From the NCBI GenBank assembly GCA_012932295.1, contig JAAONU010000019.1, forward strand, positions 26,243,647 through 26,307,646: 64,000 nt of DNA, in the 5' to 3' direction. Made by a program: the position numbers and the translations under genes. This document shows, piece by piece, positions 23,914 through 37,800 of the stretch. A model generated the notes under the pieces. The model made no database searches, had not been told where the DNA came from, and worked only from the letters and a program-made list of their open reading frames with translations. Positions within the stretch are counted from its first letter, which is position 1. Every line of letters starts with the position of its first letter. The stretch is from Cyclina sinensis. Its lineage: Eukaryota > Mollusca > Bivalvia > Venerida > Veneridae.

Positions 23914-24189
23914 GTGCCAATGTTACAGGTTTGTTCCACAGAAACACACTTAAATTTCATTAATATTCAAACCTTGTGTCACAATACACAAGTTGACAAA
24001 ACATCCTATATTCTATTTAACAAGCATGACTGCTAAATAATTTATATATATTGTGCAAATGACCACTTAAACTATAAATGCTAAATATCTGTAAACACTA
24101 TGAATAGTGCAAGTAAATAAATAAACTAGTAAGAAAGGATTATAAGACTAAACCGCTTTAAGTTATCATACTTAAAATGCAACAAAAGT

Positions 24190-24975
24190 GATCAGTGATC
24201 ACATGTGTCACCTGATGATAGCCAATTAAGCAGTTGTATTGAGGGGTGATTGGACAGTTTGTTGGAAATATATATTGAGGTACCGATCAATCCTGTAACA
24301 TTTCATTCAAACTGCATAAGCAGAGAAGTAGTCTGGACAAACTTTAAGAATAAAAATCATTAAAGGGCCATAACTGACAAAAATCATTGAACTCGAAAAT
24401 GCCGACGATATCGCTACTAGACTAGGAACAGATCATTCCTGTAAAGTTTGGATGAAGTTGCACCCATAGTTTTTGAGGAGTAGTCCGGACAAGTTTTGTG
24501 ACAGATGCACAGACGGACAGACAGACAGCAGAGAAGTGATCCCTATATGTCGCAGCTACTGTGTAGCAGGCAACACAAAAATCATTAACCGGCCAAAATG
24601 CCTTTTTTTATTCAAGGGCCATAACTCAGCGAAAAATCATTCAACAAAAAAACCCATTAAATAAGCGCAAGTACTTGAGGTACCAATCAATCCTGTAATA
24701 TTTCATTCAAATTGCTTTAGTAGTATAAGAGAAGTATTCAGGACAAACTTTGAAAATAAAAATCATTAAAGGGCCATAACTCTGACAAAAATAACTGAAC
24801 TGGAAAATGCTGACAATATGCATAACTAGACTTGGTACTGATCATTATTGTAAAGTCTGGATGAAATTGCACCAATAGTTATTGAGAAGTAGCCGGGACA
24901 AGTTTTGTGACAGACAGACAGATGGAGAAGTGATCCCTTTATATCGTGGCTACTTCATAGCAGGCTTCACAAAAA
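24190..24975 (+). repeat. Composite repeat with two internal units; inverted relative at 62.5-63.4 kb
   Basis: Begins gtgatcacatgtgtcacctg, then agccaattaagcagttgtat, followed by two units of about 330-350 bp. Each has gaggtac.aatcctgtaa, 'gggccataact' and 'gtttggatgaa', ending in a gacagacaga run and 'gtgatcccta'. The same order appears reverse-complemented at 62530-63440. Confidence 0.82.
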
Positions 24976-25229
24976 ATGTATAGAATAAATACATTTTAAG
25001 TCAAATGTAATTATTTTCATACAGCTGCACCATGCACAAGTGTAAAACACTTTAAAACTGTCTACATTTGATAAAATTAAAATGTCACATTTTTTTTTAT
25101 TGAAAACCTCAAATCAAATTCTGAATAAATTTATAATTCCATCACTGAATAATTTTCATTTTGAAACCCTCAATCACCGACTTACTGTATGATTTCCAAG
25201 AGAGAGTATGAAAATCATGAAAGGTAAAT

Positions 25230-25816
25230 CTAGTTATTTACAGCAGCCCCAATACGGCCACTACTGTCTCTGTGTATTGTTCTTATAACTGGTGTCCTGC
25301 GAGCAATCTTATTGAGCTGCCTCTTGTTTTCTTGGGTAGCACCGTAACCAACAGCACTTGAACCAGATTCTGAAGTACCAGATTCAGTATCTGAGAAAAC
25401 CGCCTTCGGTGTTGTTGGGCGGTCAGATATCAAAGTATTTTCAAGTATATCACCGTGACTTCTATTAACATGTCGTGTATTTCTCCGTGTACGAGTCGCA
25501 TTGTCTCCTGCATTATTATTCTCAGGATTTACTTCGATTTTCAATTTTTTAACAATAAAGTAGAAAATGGGAATTCCAAAGAACTGTACACCCCCTAAGA
25601 AATAGAAGTAAAAATCAAGATGGCAAGAGCCTTTAGAATCATAACAACCCTTCTTGCAATTTATATTGCCATGGTCATTTGTGAAAAACCAAACGTTTTG
25701 GAATGCATAGATAATGGCAAAGCCAAGAAAGCTTCCGAGGCCAGAGAAGAAGTAAAACAGTCCCATTACGCTACTCTTCATTGATCTTGGGGCAACCATG
25801 CTTGCAAACTCTAAAC
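25230..25816 (-). CDS. SLC15A4: SLC15A4-like coding exon 8 with extended C-terminal tail
   Basis: Acceptor tgtttcag. Encodes the last two helices, separated by a Cys-containing luminal loop (Cys 568, 572, 579). A hydrophilic tail follows, with Asn runs, a TRTRRNTRH basic patch, a Ser/Thr/Glu stretch ([12 protein letters not shown]) and a GYGAT motif. Stop TAA at 25230-25232. Confidence 0.93.
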
Positions 25817-28800
25817 CTGAAACAATAAATGAATGTCAAAACATTACTCTAATTAGTGTAACTAAACAAACATGTAAAACAGATCATTGCAAAATTAAAC
25901 TGAACAGAAAATACAACCCTACACATTTAAAGAAAGGTCAAATTTTTTTCAGTTTTGTATTACCTTTTCATATTGTTCCTACATATAACCGAAAACAAAC
26001 AGACAAAACAGTCTGAATGACAGACTGAATCTATGCACCAAATGTACCAAAACTGCAATATTACTGAAGATTATTGTAAGAGGATTATAAAGCTGCAATA
26101 CAAGTGAAGAACAGCCTTAGATTACTGTCACACAAAAATATGAGACTTAACTATGGCCCTGACAAGGTCTATCATAAAAAATTTGACCTTTGACTAGCCA
26201 TAGTAACCTTGACCTTTAAGCAAAGGCCTGTTTTTCATTTTATCTAGATGAACAGTTATGACAAGACATTTTAAAATCCATCTGTGCATAAAGAAGTTAG
26301 GGCCCTAGGAAGGTCTATCATCAAAACTTTTCACCTTTGACAAGTCACTGTGATCTTGACTTTTGAGCTAGGGAATATGGTCTTGTATGCTACAAACCAT
26401 CTCATCATGCTGAACAATCATGCCATGGTATTTGACAATCCTTCCATGGATGGAGAAGTTATGGTCTAGACAAGGACTATTATCAACATTTTGTACATTT
26501 GACAAGTCACTGTGACCTTGACCTAGGGACTCAAGTCTTGCACACAACACACTGTCTAATCAAGGTGAACCAATATGCCAAAGTTTTTTAAAATACTTCT
26601 ATGCATGTAGAAGTTACAGCTCAGACAAGGTCTATAATCAACATTTTTAACCTCCCAAGTATGGAGAAGTTATGGTCTGGACAAGGAACTGGACAGACAG
26701 ATGCAGGGACTTGCCACTTTAATGGACAAAGGGGCCATTTCTTTTGTTATTTTCTTTTGTTGTGTGTGGAGGTAGAGTAAGTTTAAATTTTAGCAAAGAT
26801 AGAGAAGACTTTTGCTAAGAAAGGTACTTTAACTGTAATACATGAAAAGGTGATTGCAAAGATACTGTACCTGCAATACTTGTAAATATTTCACTGAAGC
26901 CTATTAGACAGTACTGTGGTATTTGCCAAAATATACTTATATCTGCTGCATAGTAGATCACTCCCTTCTCTGAAATAAGATATTTTATTTAGTTTATCTG
27001 CAACTGCTTTGTTACTTTATAAATCTACCTTTTATGAGATAAGCTTTATGGTATTTAGTATGTCTGAAGCCTTCATACGGAAAATGTTTTACTTGACATT
27101 TTGCAATTTTATTTTTTGTTTTTCATAAGTTCTCAGCCAAAATGTTATTTATTATTTTCTTGATAAATTTAAACTGGAAGTTTACATACACTAATTCTTT
27201 TAAAGATTCATTTTCACTAGCAAAGATAATATATACTTCAATAACAGGGTCTATATATGTGTTACAACCTTTCTTTTACTAAGCATCTAAATCTATACCA
27301 GACATTGGACATTCGTTATTTTAATAATGAATTTTATCCACATGAAATCCTGTGACGTGACCATAGCGAATTTGCATTTAATTGTTGTATCATCAAGTCA
27401 GTGAAACCATTGATGTTCCCTGCCGATCTGTAAATCTGGTGTTGTATTTAGCAGTTTAAACAATCAGATTGTTCATTAGAAGCATAGTTATAACTCATAC
27501 CTAAATCCTGTAATTTTGATATTTTTTTTTTATCTTTGTAAGTGTAACTGTGCCTTAAAAAATGACAAATTATAATGAATATTAACCCTTTACTCCATAT
27601 ATACGCATTTTTACGCATGTGCGACCAGTGTAGATCCAGATCAGCCGGCACATCCGTGCCGTCTGATCAGGATCTGCACTGGTCGCTTTGTGGTCAGAAA
27701 TAGCCTAATGTATCAAAAGGCGAACATTGTAGATCCTGATCAGACGGCACAGATGTGCCGGCTGATCTGGATCTGCATTGTTCGCCCAAAGCCATAAAGG
27801 TGTATATATGGAGGAAAGGGTTAAAAAAAAAAGCCATACCACATGACTAGCAAAATATACTGATTATAAGATATTATATCTGAGATATCTTTTTTGTACC
27901 ATAAACAGACGCATGCAAACTTACGTATTTGCTGTGGAACCATAGAATAACAGCAAGTGTCATTCGTCACATTTCCTACTGGACTATAATCCCAATATTT
28001 CTTTAACCGAAAATGTTCCAACAAGCCAGCAACAAATATGGCTGCTACGGCATATCCAAAACCAATCATTATTCTCATCACCATGGTGAATTTCCATCCC
28101 TTTTCACGTATCCAAGGATAAATGATTCGATCCATTATTGGAATCAGAAGAATAAGCAAAACCACATCAAACAACGTCAGCCATACCACTGCTATCTTAA
28201 ACTGAAAAAGAATACCAATCCACCATCACTTTTTCATAATCTAATAGTCTGCTGTAATTTCACAATGTATTGTGAGAAAAATTTACAACTCTTCAAATTG
28301 TTTCAGCCATTCTTGCATAAAAAAAGGCATTTAATTAAAAAGAAAAGACAGCAAGCTCTGGAGAAAGCTGACATCCTTGGACAAATGGAAGATATAAAAT
28401 ATTTACACCCACAAAAAAGATTCAATTTTTACATCCAATTTACTGTAGAACATGTTGGTGAGTCAATTTGTAGGCCAAATTGTTTCCAAACAGTAACTTA
28501 CGAATCCACAAGCCGAAATACTTATACTTAGTACCAGTAAGTAGAACATAGGTCAGGCATACTGAGTAGAAGAACCCTATAATTTTGGGTCTCACTAGGT
28601 AAAAGGTCAAGCTCACAGGGTGTGCCTTTTGAAAATGTATCTGTTCAATAACTCAAGAACAGCTGAACTCGGGACCTTCAAACTTTAAATGATAAAAAGA
28701 TGAAATACTCCTTTTCAATTTGAACCTACTGGGTCAAAGGTCAAGCTAAAAAAGAGCCTAAATACTTGAAATTATATGTAAATCAATATTGTTTTAGAAG

Positions 28801-31800
28801 TGCAAAATCATCCAAAGAAGGAACATTTGCATAACATTGGATTTGTTTATCATACATACACCTTTTGTTTCTAAATTAATGTTCACTAACAACTATTATA
28901 ACTTTCTGAAATCTAAATTTAATAATTTATATGGCTTTTTCTGCTGATGAAACAGTAAACTGACTGAAATATTGTGCTAGATGTAATGTAATACAGAGAT
29001 AAATGTAATGCAAATTTCAAAAAGGCATATGATAAACAAATAAAGACCCTTGTTGCCTGTAATGTACCTTATGTAGGGTGTCTTGTTTTGTATTTGGGTA
29101 CCATATCTCATCCGGTGATTGAGTACAGGACTGAGTTGTATTGTATTCCTTCTCCATGTATAACTTCATATGTAAACCTTGTATCAGAAATGTTGTTTCC
29201 ATCTGAAAACAAATTAACACAATGCTTTCTTGATTAGATATACGAAAGTATGGTACAGAAATCAATTATGGAGATAAATGGAAGACTGACATACAAAAAT
29301 TATTTCAATACATAAAATGATTATAAACTTTTATTTGAGAAAAAAACAACAACACCAGTCTTAGATATGAAATACAGAAATACAAAGACAATATAGACAA
29401 GCACTGTCACTGTAAGATGACAATGCCCCCAAAAAGCGGTGTCTTGACCATTGAGCTGAGAACCAGCCATTCAGGGGTCAAGATTAAATAAGTATAGGTC
29501 AATGGGAAGGTCTTGTCCAAAGGCATGTTGTGTCCAAGTATGAAGTATATCCACTTACTAATATGGAAGTTATGGACAAATGTAAGTTTTTGGACAACTG
29601 GATATTCAGGGGTCAAGGTCAAATAAATATAGGTCTGTGGGAAGGTCTTGTCCAAAAGGGTGTTATGTCCAAGTATGAAGAAAATCCACTTACTTATAAG
29701 GTAGTTATTGCCAATGTTAAAGTTTTTGGACAATTGGATCCTCAAGGTGAAGGTCATTCAGGGGTCAAGGTCTAATAAATATAGGTCAGTGGGAAGGTCT
29801 TGTCCAAAGGGGTGTCGTGTCCAAGTATGAAGTATATCCACTTACTGATAAGGAAGTTATAGCCAATATTAAAGTTTTGGACAACTGGATCCTCAAGGTG
29901 AAGGTCATTCAGGGATCAAGGTCAAATAAATATAAGTCAGTGGAAAGGTCTTGTCCAAAGGGGTGTTGTGTCCATGTATGAAGTGAATCCAGGAAGATAT
30001 TGCCATTTATTAAAGTTTTTTGGACGGACTGCGGACAGACCGACGGACAGAACTCCGGCCTAAACTGGATAAGGGGCCTTTTTCTTTTGTTATTTTCTTT
30101 TGTTTAATAGAGAGCCACTGGCCCCTTATTCTATTGTTACGGAATGAACTCTATTGTTCTCTTTTGTTATGTTTACAGTTAGACGGTCCCCTATTCATTT
30201 CCGGTAGTACTGACAGACTGACTGACGGACAGTTCAAAAACTATATGCCTCCCTTCGAGGGTATAAAAAGGCAATGTAAAAAATAGATAAAAGTAATTTG
30301 GAACATTAAGTACAAAATGATTATAAAAAGGAAAACACTGTAAGAATAGCATGTTTTATCTTATGTATGCCTTTGCAATGTCAATGTTAAATATCTAGGA
30401 ATTAAATTACTGTCTCAGCATGGTTTTTAAAACCTACTTTCCCTGAGGAAATTCAGTTACTGTAATAAATGGAAAACAAACAAACCTATATATACTGTTC
30501 TAATAAGAGTCTTCAGCAATTATCTATAAAGTCTTGGAAAGAACCTAGACACTAAAGCTAGCTGTGCAATTAAATATTTACAACTCTTACACTGTTTAAA
30601 GACAATTTAATACAATTTTCTCACTGAATATTTACTTAATTTAGCTGGTAGGGAAATGGTTTATTGCCTTTGTATATTTTAAGGATTGTTCAGAAGTAGA
30701 GCAACAAGTCATATATACTTTGATACAAGTTCTTATTTCAAAATCACATACTAGTACTTTGACAAAGGTAAGTATTTAAGCATTGTCTTACAAACATGAA
30801 AGTCCATAACAAAAAGATGCAATGCATCTTAGAATACACAACCCAGAGCGGGATTCGAACTCTGATCTCACGCGTGACAGGCCAACGCTCTAACCACTGA
30901 GCCAAGGAATCAATTCCCTGACGCAGTTGTCAGAGGTTGTATACAATTATAGGTAGGTGTTCACTAGACCGTAACAACTGCAAAAACATTTAGTTATAAG
31001 TATCAACAATGATTACATTGTTTTACATCATGTTTGTTTCCTGTGTTTATTATGATAACAATATCAAATGCATGTAAAATGTTTTTTGGTAGGTACAGAA
31101 CTATTTGCTTCCCTGGAAAAACTGCCTCAAAAGCTACTTGTTGTAAAATATATTCTGGACTTACACAAACAGATGAAATACCTACTCTGGAAAAGTGTAC
31201 CTGAGATGACCTACTTTTATTTTTATTTGGTCTCTTAGTTCCAAAAGAAATACTAACAATGTTGAAACTTGACCAATCACAATACTAGTAGGTCAAACTG
31301 AGTAAAAGATTAAAAAAACACAACAACAATCCAAATTCTGAAATAATAAAAAAAGATGTCCTTTCAATATAAATCATCAATTATAAAACTAACAAAACAA
31401 ATGTTGTCTAATTCTAATGCTTGTAATCCAAAGATTGCAGGCTCAGTCCCAATCTTTTAAGTGACACTGGTAGCTGTATTCCAAATGAAAAATTAATCCA
31501 AAGATTGCAGGCTCAGTCCCAATCTTTTAAGTGACACTGGTAGCTGTATTCCAAATGAAAAATTAAACCGAGGTCCAATGTGTCAGTGCTATACAATAAG
31601 CATGAAAAAAATAGGAGTTTCTCTGGGTTAGATGATACATTCTGTATCTTAGACTATATAAGCATTTAGAAAACCACTTTTCCTTTTTCTTCCACAGCAG
31701 ATATTTTAAATATAAAGTGCAGGTATAATCAGCCATGCTATAACTGCTGTATTCATCTGTAAACTGACATGATTACTTTACACAGGAGTTAAAAATCTAC

Positions 31801-34800
31801 AACAATTTTTTCTTCATACATGTGTTAATACTAAACAGTCCACAAATGGCCCATGTGCAAGTGTAAATCATGCTTTAAATATAACAGATTATCCTCACCT
31901 GATAGTAGACCATCCAGTATGGTACCAGTGCCGCAAACACCACCAAGATTTTACCAAGCTGCTTCACATCATCAACATCATTATCATGGTACGTACCACC
32001 AAACCGGAACTTGGCATGGTCGAGGAAACTCGAAGGCTGAGGGGTCTCTACCACATTAGCCCGACCCCTGTTAACAATGTACATAGCATGAATTTTAACA
32101 AAAACCTTTATTTTTCATTTCATGACTTGCGCACGAAATTTAGAATCTGAGTGATAATACACATTAACCATATATGACACATGGGAATATAAAATCATTG
32201 AATTTGTGTAAATAACATCAATGACTCTGATATGTCAGCCAAGCAAAGTATGAAAAAATTGCATACATAGTAAACTTTGAATGAAAATAGTGATGTGAGC
32301 AAAGTTTAGTTACATACCTAAAAGTTTTTTTTAGTTAACACCTAAGCAATGGCTTAACTACTATAGCTCAATATACAGTCGAACTTGTGAACAATGGTTG
32401 GCCAAGGGAAGACAGAAAAATGGCCTTTGTTCAGGGGTGAAAAGGACTGACCAGGCTGAGCTTGAGTGAGTGACAAAAGACATATTTAGATTTAAAGCAA
32501 TATATCTTAAAGAACATATATTTAAAATCTGAAAAGATTATCACCATTCACTCATTTAATATGCATAACCACCATAATCATCATCACCATCATTATCATC
32601 ATGATGATGACTTTGTTAGTATAGAAATTACTTCCACAGCTATGAGTTATGAAGAGCAAACAAGAGGGTCATGATGGCCCTATATTGCTCACATGAGTAT
32701 CATTGATAACAAACAGAAACAGCAAGGCCAGTGAAGGAATCAAGGTAAGTTCACATGATGCTGAAGCTGAAATCTACATGCAAAAATTTTTATAGAGAGA
32801 AAATAGGTCAGAAGTACAATGTCAATGTCACCTAGAGCCAAAGTTGAAATACAATTTCTGACAAGAAGATTTTCAAAGATTTTATATATTACACATACAG
32901 GACCATGAGGGCATGGCCGATTTTGACCACTGGAAAATAATTTGAACAGTCTTGACAGACATCCACTATAAAATGTTACACACCAAATTTCAAGACTGCT
33001 GACCATGCAGTTTCAGACAGGATGATTTTAAAGTTTTTCCTATATAACTCAATGTAAATGAAGTGACCCCTCAAGTGGGCTCAATTTTGACACACAAGGG
33101 ACAGAAATTATTTTCTTTGGAGAGATTCGCTACATGATGCTACATACCAAATCTTAAAGTTGAGGGCCTTGTGGTGTCAGAGCCCCCTGGAGTATAATTT
33201 GAACATTCTTGGTAGAAGACCTCTAAATGATGCTCCATGCAAAATATCTCAGCTCTAGGCCTTGTGTTTTCAGACAAGAAGATTTTCAAAGTTTTTCCTA
33301 CATAATTCTAAGCAAAACATGTGACCCCTGCAGCTTGGCCAATTTTGACCACAGGGACAAAATCTGAACTATCTTTCTAGAGGTCTACTCGAAGATGCCC
33401 TACACCAAATTTCAGAGCTCTGGACTTAATCGTTTCAGACAAGATTTTTAAATTTTTTTTTCCCTTTGGCTGCCATAGAAACTAGATTTCTGCATGGAAT
33501 TGAATTCTTTTAACAACTTTGGTAGAACTTCAAACAAGGAACACCCATGCAAAGTTTCCATCGATTTGGCTCAGCAGTTTTAGAAGAGATGATGTTAAAA
33601 GCAAAAGTCGATGAGGCCCGACAGACACAGTACAGTCACAATAGCTCACCATGAGCAGACTATGCAGAATTTACATATTTTATGTTCATCCATAGCACCT
33701 TCAGAAGAAAGCTTTTGATGTGTCTTCTTAATTAATGATGAACAGCCACCATCAAACAATCCATTGATCTTTGTTCACAGACCTTAACTGCCCATGGAAT
33801 GGTTTTTGGCTGACAGCTGAACATAACCAGCAGTTGACCGTTATTCCCAGACTACTTAAAAGCATTTTTGGTTGAGAGGAAGTCAGCAGGGTGTTCGTTT
33901 GACCCGAGGTCTCGGGTCTTGACCCGTGAAAATTCTCAAATACACTCATTTGACCCGTCATAAAATCAGCCCGCGAATCATATTTGACTCGTGAGAAATA
34001 TCCACGGCTGCATGAAGACGTGCTTGTTGTCAATCAATGTCAATAAATGTTGTTGCTAAAGAGACTTCAAAAGGATTTTTTCCGCATACAGGTAAAGCAG
34101 GCGGGGCGAAATTTTCACACTATAGTGGTTTCAGCCAATCAGCGGTCAACATGCACGTGGTCATAATGTGAGAGCGAGAAGTTATAGAAAAAAATCGATA
34201 ACAAAGTCAGATATGTAATATAATTAACAGTGTTACTTTTGGCCAAAATATGTGGCGACATTTGACCCCTTTCTCCACCTATTGGAGTATATATTTTTCC
34301 CCGAGAAACGGCAAAAAATCCTCATCGGCAAGAGAAAAAAATATGCGAAATTTTGATGGTTGATAGCATTACTTTTGACTGCCTATGCACTCAGTTATGC
34401 TTCACAATATTTACTTTACGTTTTATGTGAATAACAGCAAATAGTAAGTTCATGAAACATAAAGCAGCGAGTGAAAATCTCGGATAAATTCCGTTTGTCA
34501 TATATTTCCGCGACATCGTCGTATTTCAGTATTTATAGAAAACAGAGTCTTTGAGACTCTTTACAAGGCAAACTTACAACATACAGTTAATTTATTAAGA
34601 TTAGTGGTCACAATTTGATTATAAGTACCAGTTTGCATCTAAGAAAATATAAACATACAAAGTCTTAAGTCTGCATAGTTTTCTAACCAGCCTGAAATAG
34701 TCAGTATTGACATTGGCCAGTATTAAGTTGAAACCTAAGTCAGGGAAAAAAGAGACTAGGGCCTTGTTCACAAGCAATTACAAGTTTTTGTTTGTTTGTT

Positions 34801-37800
34801 TGTTTGTTTGTTTTTGGTGAGGAACACTAATGATAGTCATAATGATAGTTCCAATTGGCCCACCCAATGGGCACTGACCCCCTTCCCCAAAACCTGTAAA
34901 AAATCCCACAGATTAATGAGGTGTTATAAACATTGTTTTAACCTGAATTTAAAGAGGTTTGTAAATATTACTCTGACCCTTGAAAATTTCAGTTTGACCC
35001 TTCAGAATCTCAGTTTGACCCTTGAAAGTTTTATCTGATGGGTCATTGACCCTTGAGTTTCAGAGTCTACCGAACACCCTGCAGTCAGATGGACAATTGT
35101 CAACAAGTGACCGCTATTCACAAGTGCCCTTTAGCACAAGTTTGACTGTATAATCAATGGTAAAAAATCATATCTATTAAACCATGGTACAAGAGTTCTT
35201 TTTTTTTTTTAAGAAAAAAGAGATACAGTAAAGTTCTGCTTTTAAGCCAAGCCAAGAAGTAGTCTTAATTAATAACAAACTGGTCCTGAAAACAGACCAG
35301 ACCTTCTTTGTTCTAAATTACAGACTTTGATTATTTTCTCATTCGTGATTTGAAATAAAACTTGTCTTACTAGAGTACCTTGCTGTACATGATAATACAA
35401 AATGAAGAAAGAGCTGTTAAGTAATAACAGATTAGTTTTGCTGATGTTCCCCCTAAAAAATATTACAACGTACCATGTACAAATATTCTATAAAGAAAAA
35501 GAGAACAAATGTTTCTGCAAGGAAGCTTAGTATGCAGAAGTATGTACATGAATAAGTTTTCAACTGTGACACAGAACATGAGTTACCATATAGGTTGTAA
35601 AAACCCTCACTCTCTAATAGCACTACCACCCTACCAAGCACCCCCTTCTTTTTTGGAAAAATCATGAGTGTTCTGTCTGACAGCATGATACATTGACATG
35701 TTTTTTGTTACTGATTCTTTTTGGGTGGGTCGGTTCGGGGAAGATAACCACACCATATAAAAAAAAACAAGAATTGTGTTCAATTTAAAACATCTTTGAA
35801 GTAAGCTTAAATGTTTTTACATACTGTGTTTGAAAGAATGGCTGGATTATTGGTACATTATATGTTTTGACTACATTTGTACATGGAAATAACTGCTTTA
35901 TAAAATGCCCCCTATTGGAAAATACAATGTCCCCCGGGCATATAAAACAACCTATAGAGTAGTAAATAAATTTTGCATTGGTTAAAAGCCAGCTTAAGAT
36001 AGCTCATTAAACCCCTTAAGGCTTAAAAGGATAACACTTACTGCAGTTGACTTAAACAAAAGCTAGAAAAACACAAACAATAGAGAAATTTATTGGATGG
36101 TCATTGAAAATATTTAAAAAATAAAGGAAGTCTAGATAAACTTGCAACATAGACATAGTACTTACATGTACTTTTTGTGTATAACAATGATTTGTTTACA
36201 CACAAACAGGAAGCAACATCACAGTATTGCACCATTTTCAAAAATGCATTAAAATGACCTTTGAAATTGATATAATTATAAACTCAATAAACTGTTATAC
36301 TGAAGCACATGTCTAATGGAATAAATTTTCATTTCTGCATTCTATAGATCAAAGCTAACACACATCAACTATCCAGTATTCTGAGAAACCTCTGATATCC
36401 AAGCAAAGGTCTTAACTCTTCAGTAATTTGTAAGTTAGCTCTGTGCTCCAGCTAGTATAAAATACATGTGTAGCAGGGTGCAGCACCCTCCCTCTTCCAT
36501 TGTGCAGACTGTCCTTTTCTCTGGCACCCCGCTGTGCCCTTTATGACAGAATTTTGCATAATCTCTATCAATTCAAAAGGAGTGAAGCCATTAAAACTTG
36601 ATGGTTCAAAATGTGTAAACCTGAGTAGGAATTTTCATGTTTTCAAATGCCCTTTATCCAGGAGCATCCAGACCTTTGTAAATCCCAGATAAAGTACTGA
36701 AGGCCCTGCCATGGTCAAAGCTACTTAATTACACATGTGCCTCAGTGCCCATTCTTTAAGTGGGTACCATTAATGTAAATTAGTTAGGTACAAACCTCTC
36801 TCTGAAAAATGACAGGTTCCATCATGAGTATGTCTTAAGACAGATGTCACTAAGTTGCATTAATAATTTTGTATATATTGAAATACTCTAGCTGATACAA
36901 GTTCAAATATAGTCCACCTGCAAAATGATAAAGATTTATCAATTCTAGCTTTTTGGATGTCATTCTCCAAGTAGACTTGAAAAAGAATTAAAAGCAGCAA
37001 CTATTCTAAAACATGTAAGATAAAAGTCAACTTTACCTTTGGAATTCCAGCCTGTGTTCAAATTGTTGGGCTTTCTTTCTCTTTTTCATCCGCCATGCTT
37101 CTCTAACAATTTTGAAAATATTTGCAAAGATACTTCCAACAGGTCTTCTGTACACATAGGTACATTTACCTTTAAATAAAAAAGCAAATAACTAATGCTT
37201 CTGCATTCCAGTCTTTATAATTTTTGTGGATGTTTTGAAGTACAGACCTTCTACATCAGCTCCAGAATGATAAATAGTTTATTCTGAAGTCCCTCTAATA
37301 TGTGGTGCCGAACTGTACAAAAAGAAAAAAGACTGTTCACTGAATCGAAATTCAGAGTTTATCAGGTAATTCTGTTAGAATGACCTCATTGATGGGTCAG
37401 GCCTAAATCTGTTAAGGGTGATTTGAGAGTAAATGTATCCTACAAGAAGGCTTCTTCATGACAACATTTAAACCATAAACTCATCTGGATACTGTATTTT
37501 TTTTCATAGTTATTCTTGCTATACCCACACCAGGGTGTGCAATTGACACAGTGCCAACCTTCCATCTAAATTACTTGAGCATCTTGATCTTGGTCAGGTA
37601 AAAATAATCATAACAGATACTAGTAATTAAATATTCTAAAAGCTTTAGTTTCAGAACATTAATGATAGCAGTGCACTTTACAGTTTCCTTTAAAAGGAAG
37701 AATCACCTGAAAGAAAGATAACCAGTCCTGCTCCAAGGCAACACATGCTTATCAAGTAGCCATAATAGAAGCCTTCTTCTTCAAAGCCTTGTTGTACATA

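Larger units (their letters stand above)
20411..25229. other. Convergent intergenic region, repeat-filled
   Basis: Lies between the inferred EIF4H 3' end and the SLC15A4 stop codon. It contains several tandem and dispersed repeat blocks described separately; no gene is supported. The SLC15A4 3' UTR should occupy its right edge; a TTTATT (reverse AATAAA) near 25096-25101 is a possible poly(A) signal. Confidence 0.6.
32068..37036 (-). other. SLC15A4-like intron 3
   Basis: Largest intron of the gene, about 5 kb. Holds a CAT-rich microsatellite near 32565-32610, the 32.65-33.65 kb repeat element and the CAGGG-end element at 33887-35081. From 35.1 to 37.0 kb I see no defined repeat or exon. Confidence 0.75.

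Noticed and set aside
28013..28531. 172-codon plus-strand open frame
   Set aside because: Antisense to SLC15A4 exon 6, with no recognisable protein features.
30841..30912. Functional tRNA-Asp gene
   Set aside because: Acceptor, anticodon and T stems do not pair, so it is listed as a tRNA-derived repeat.
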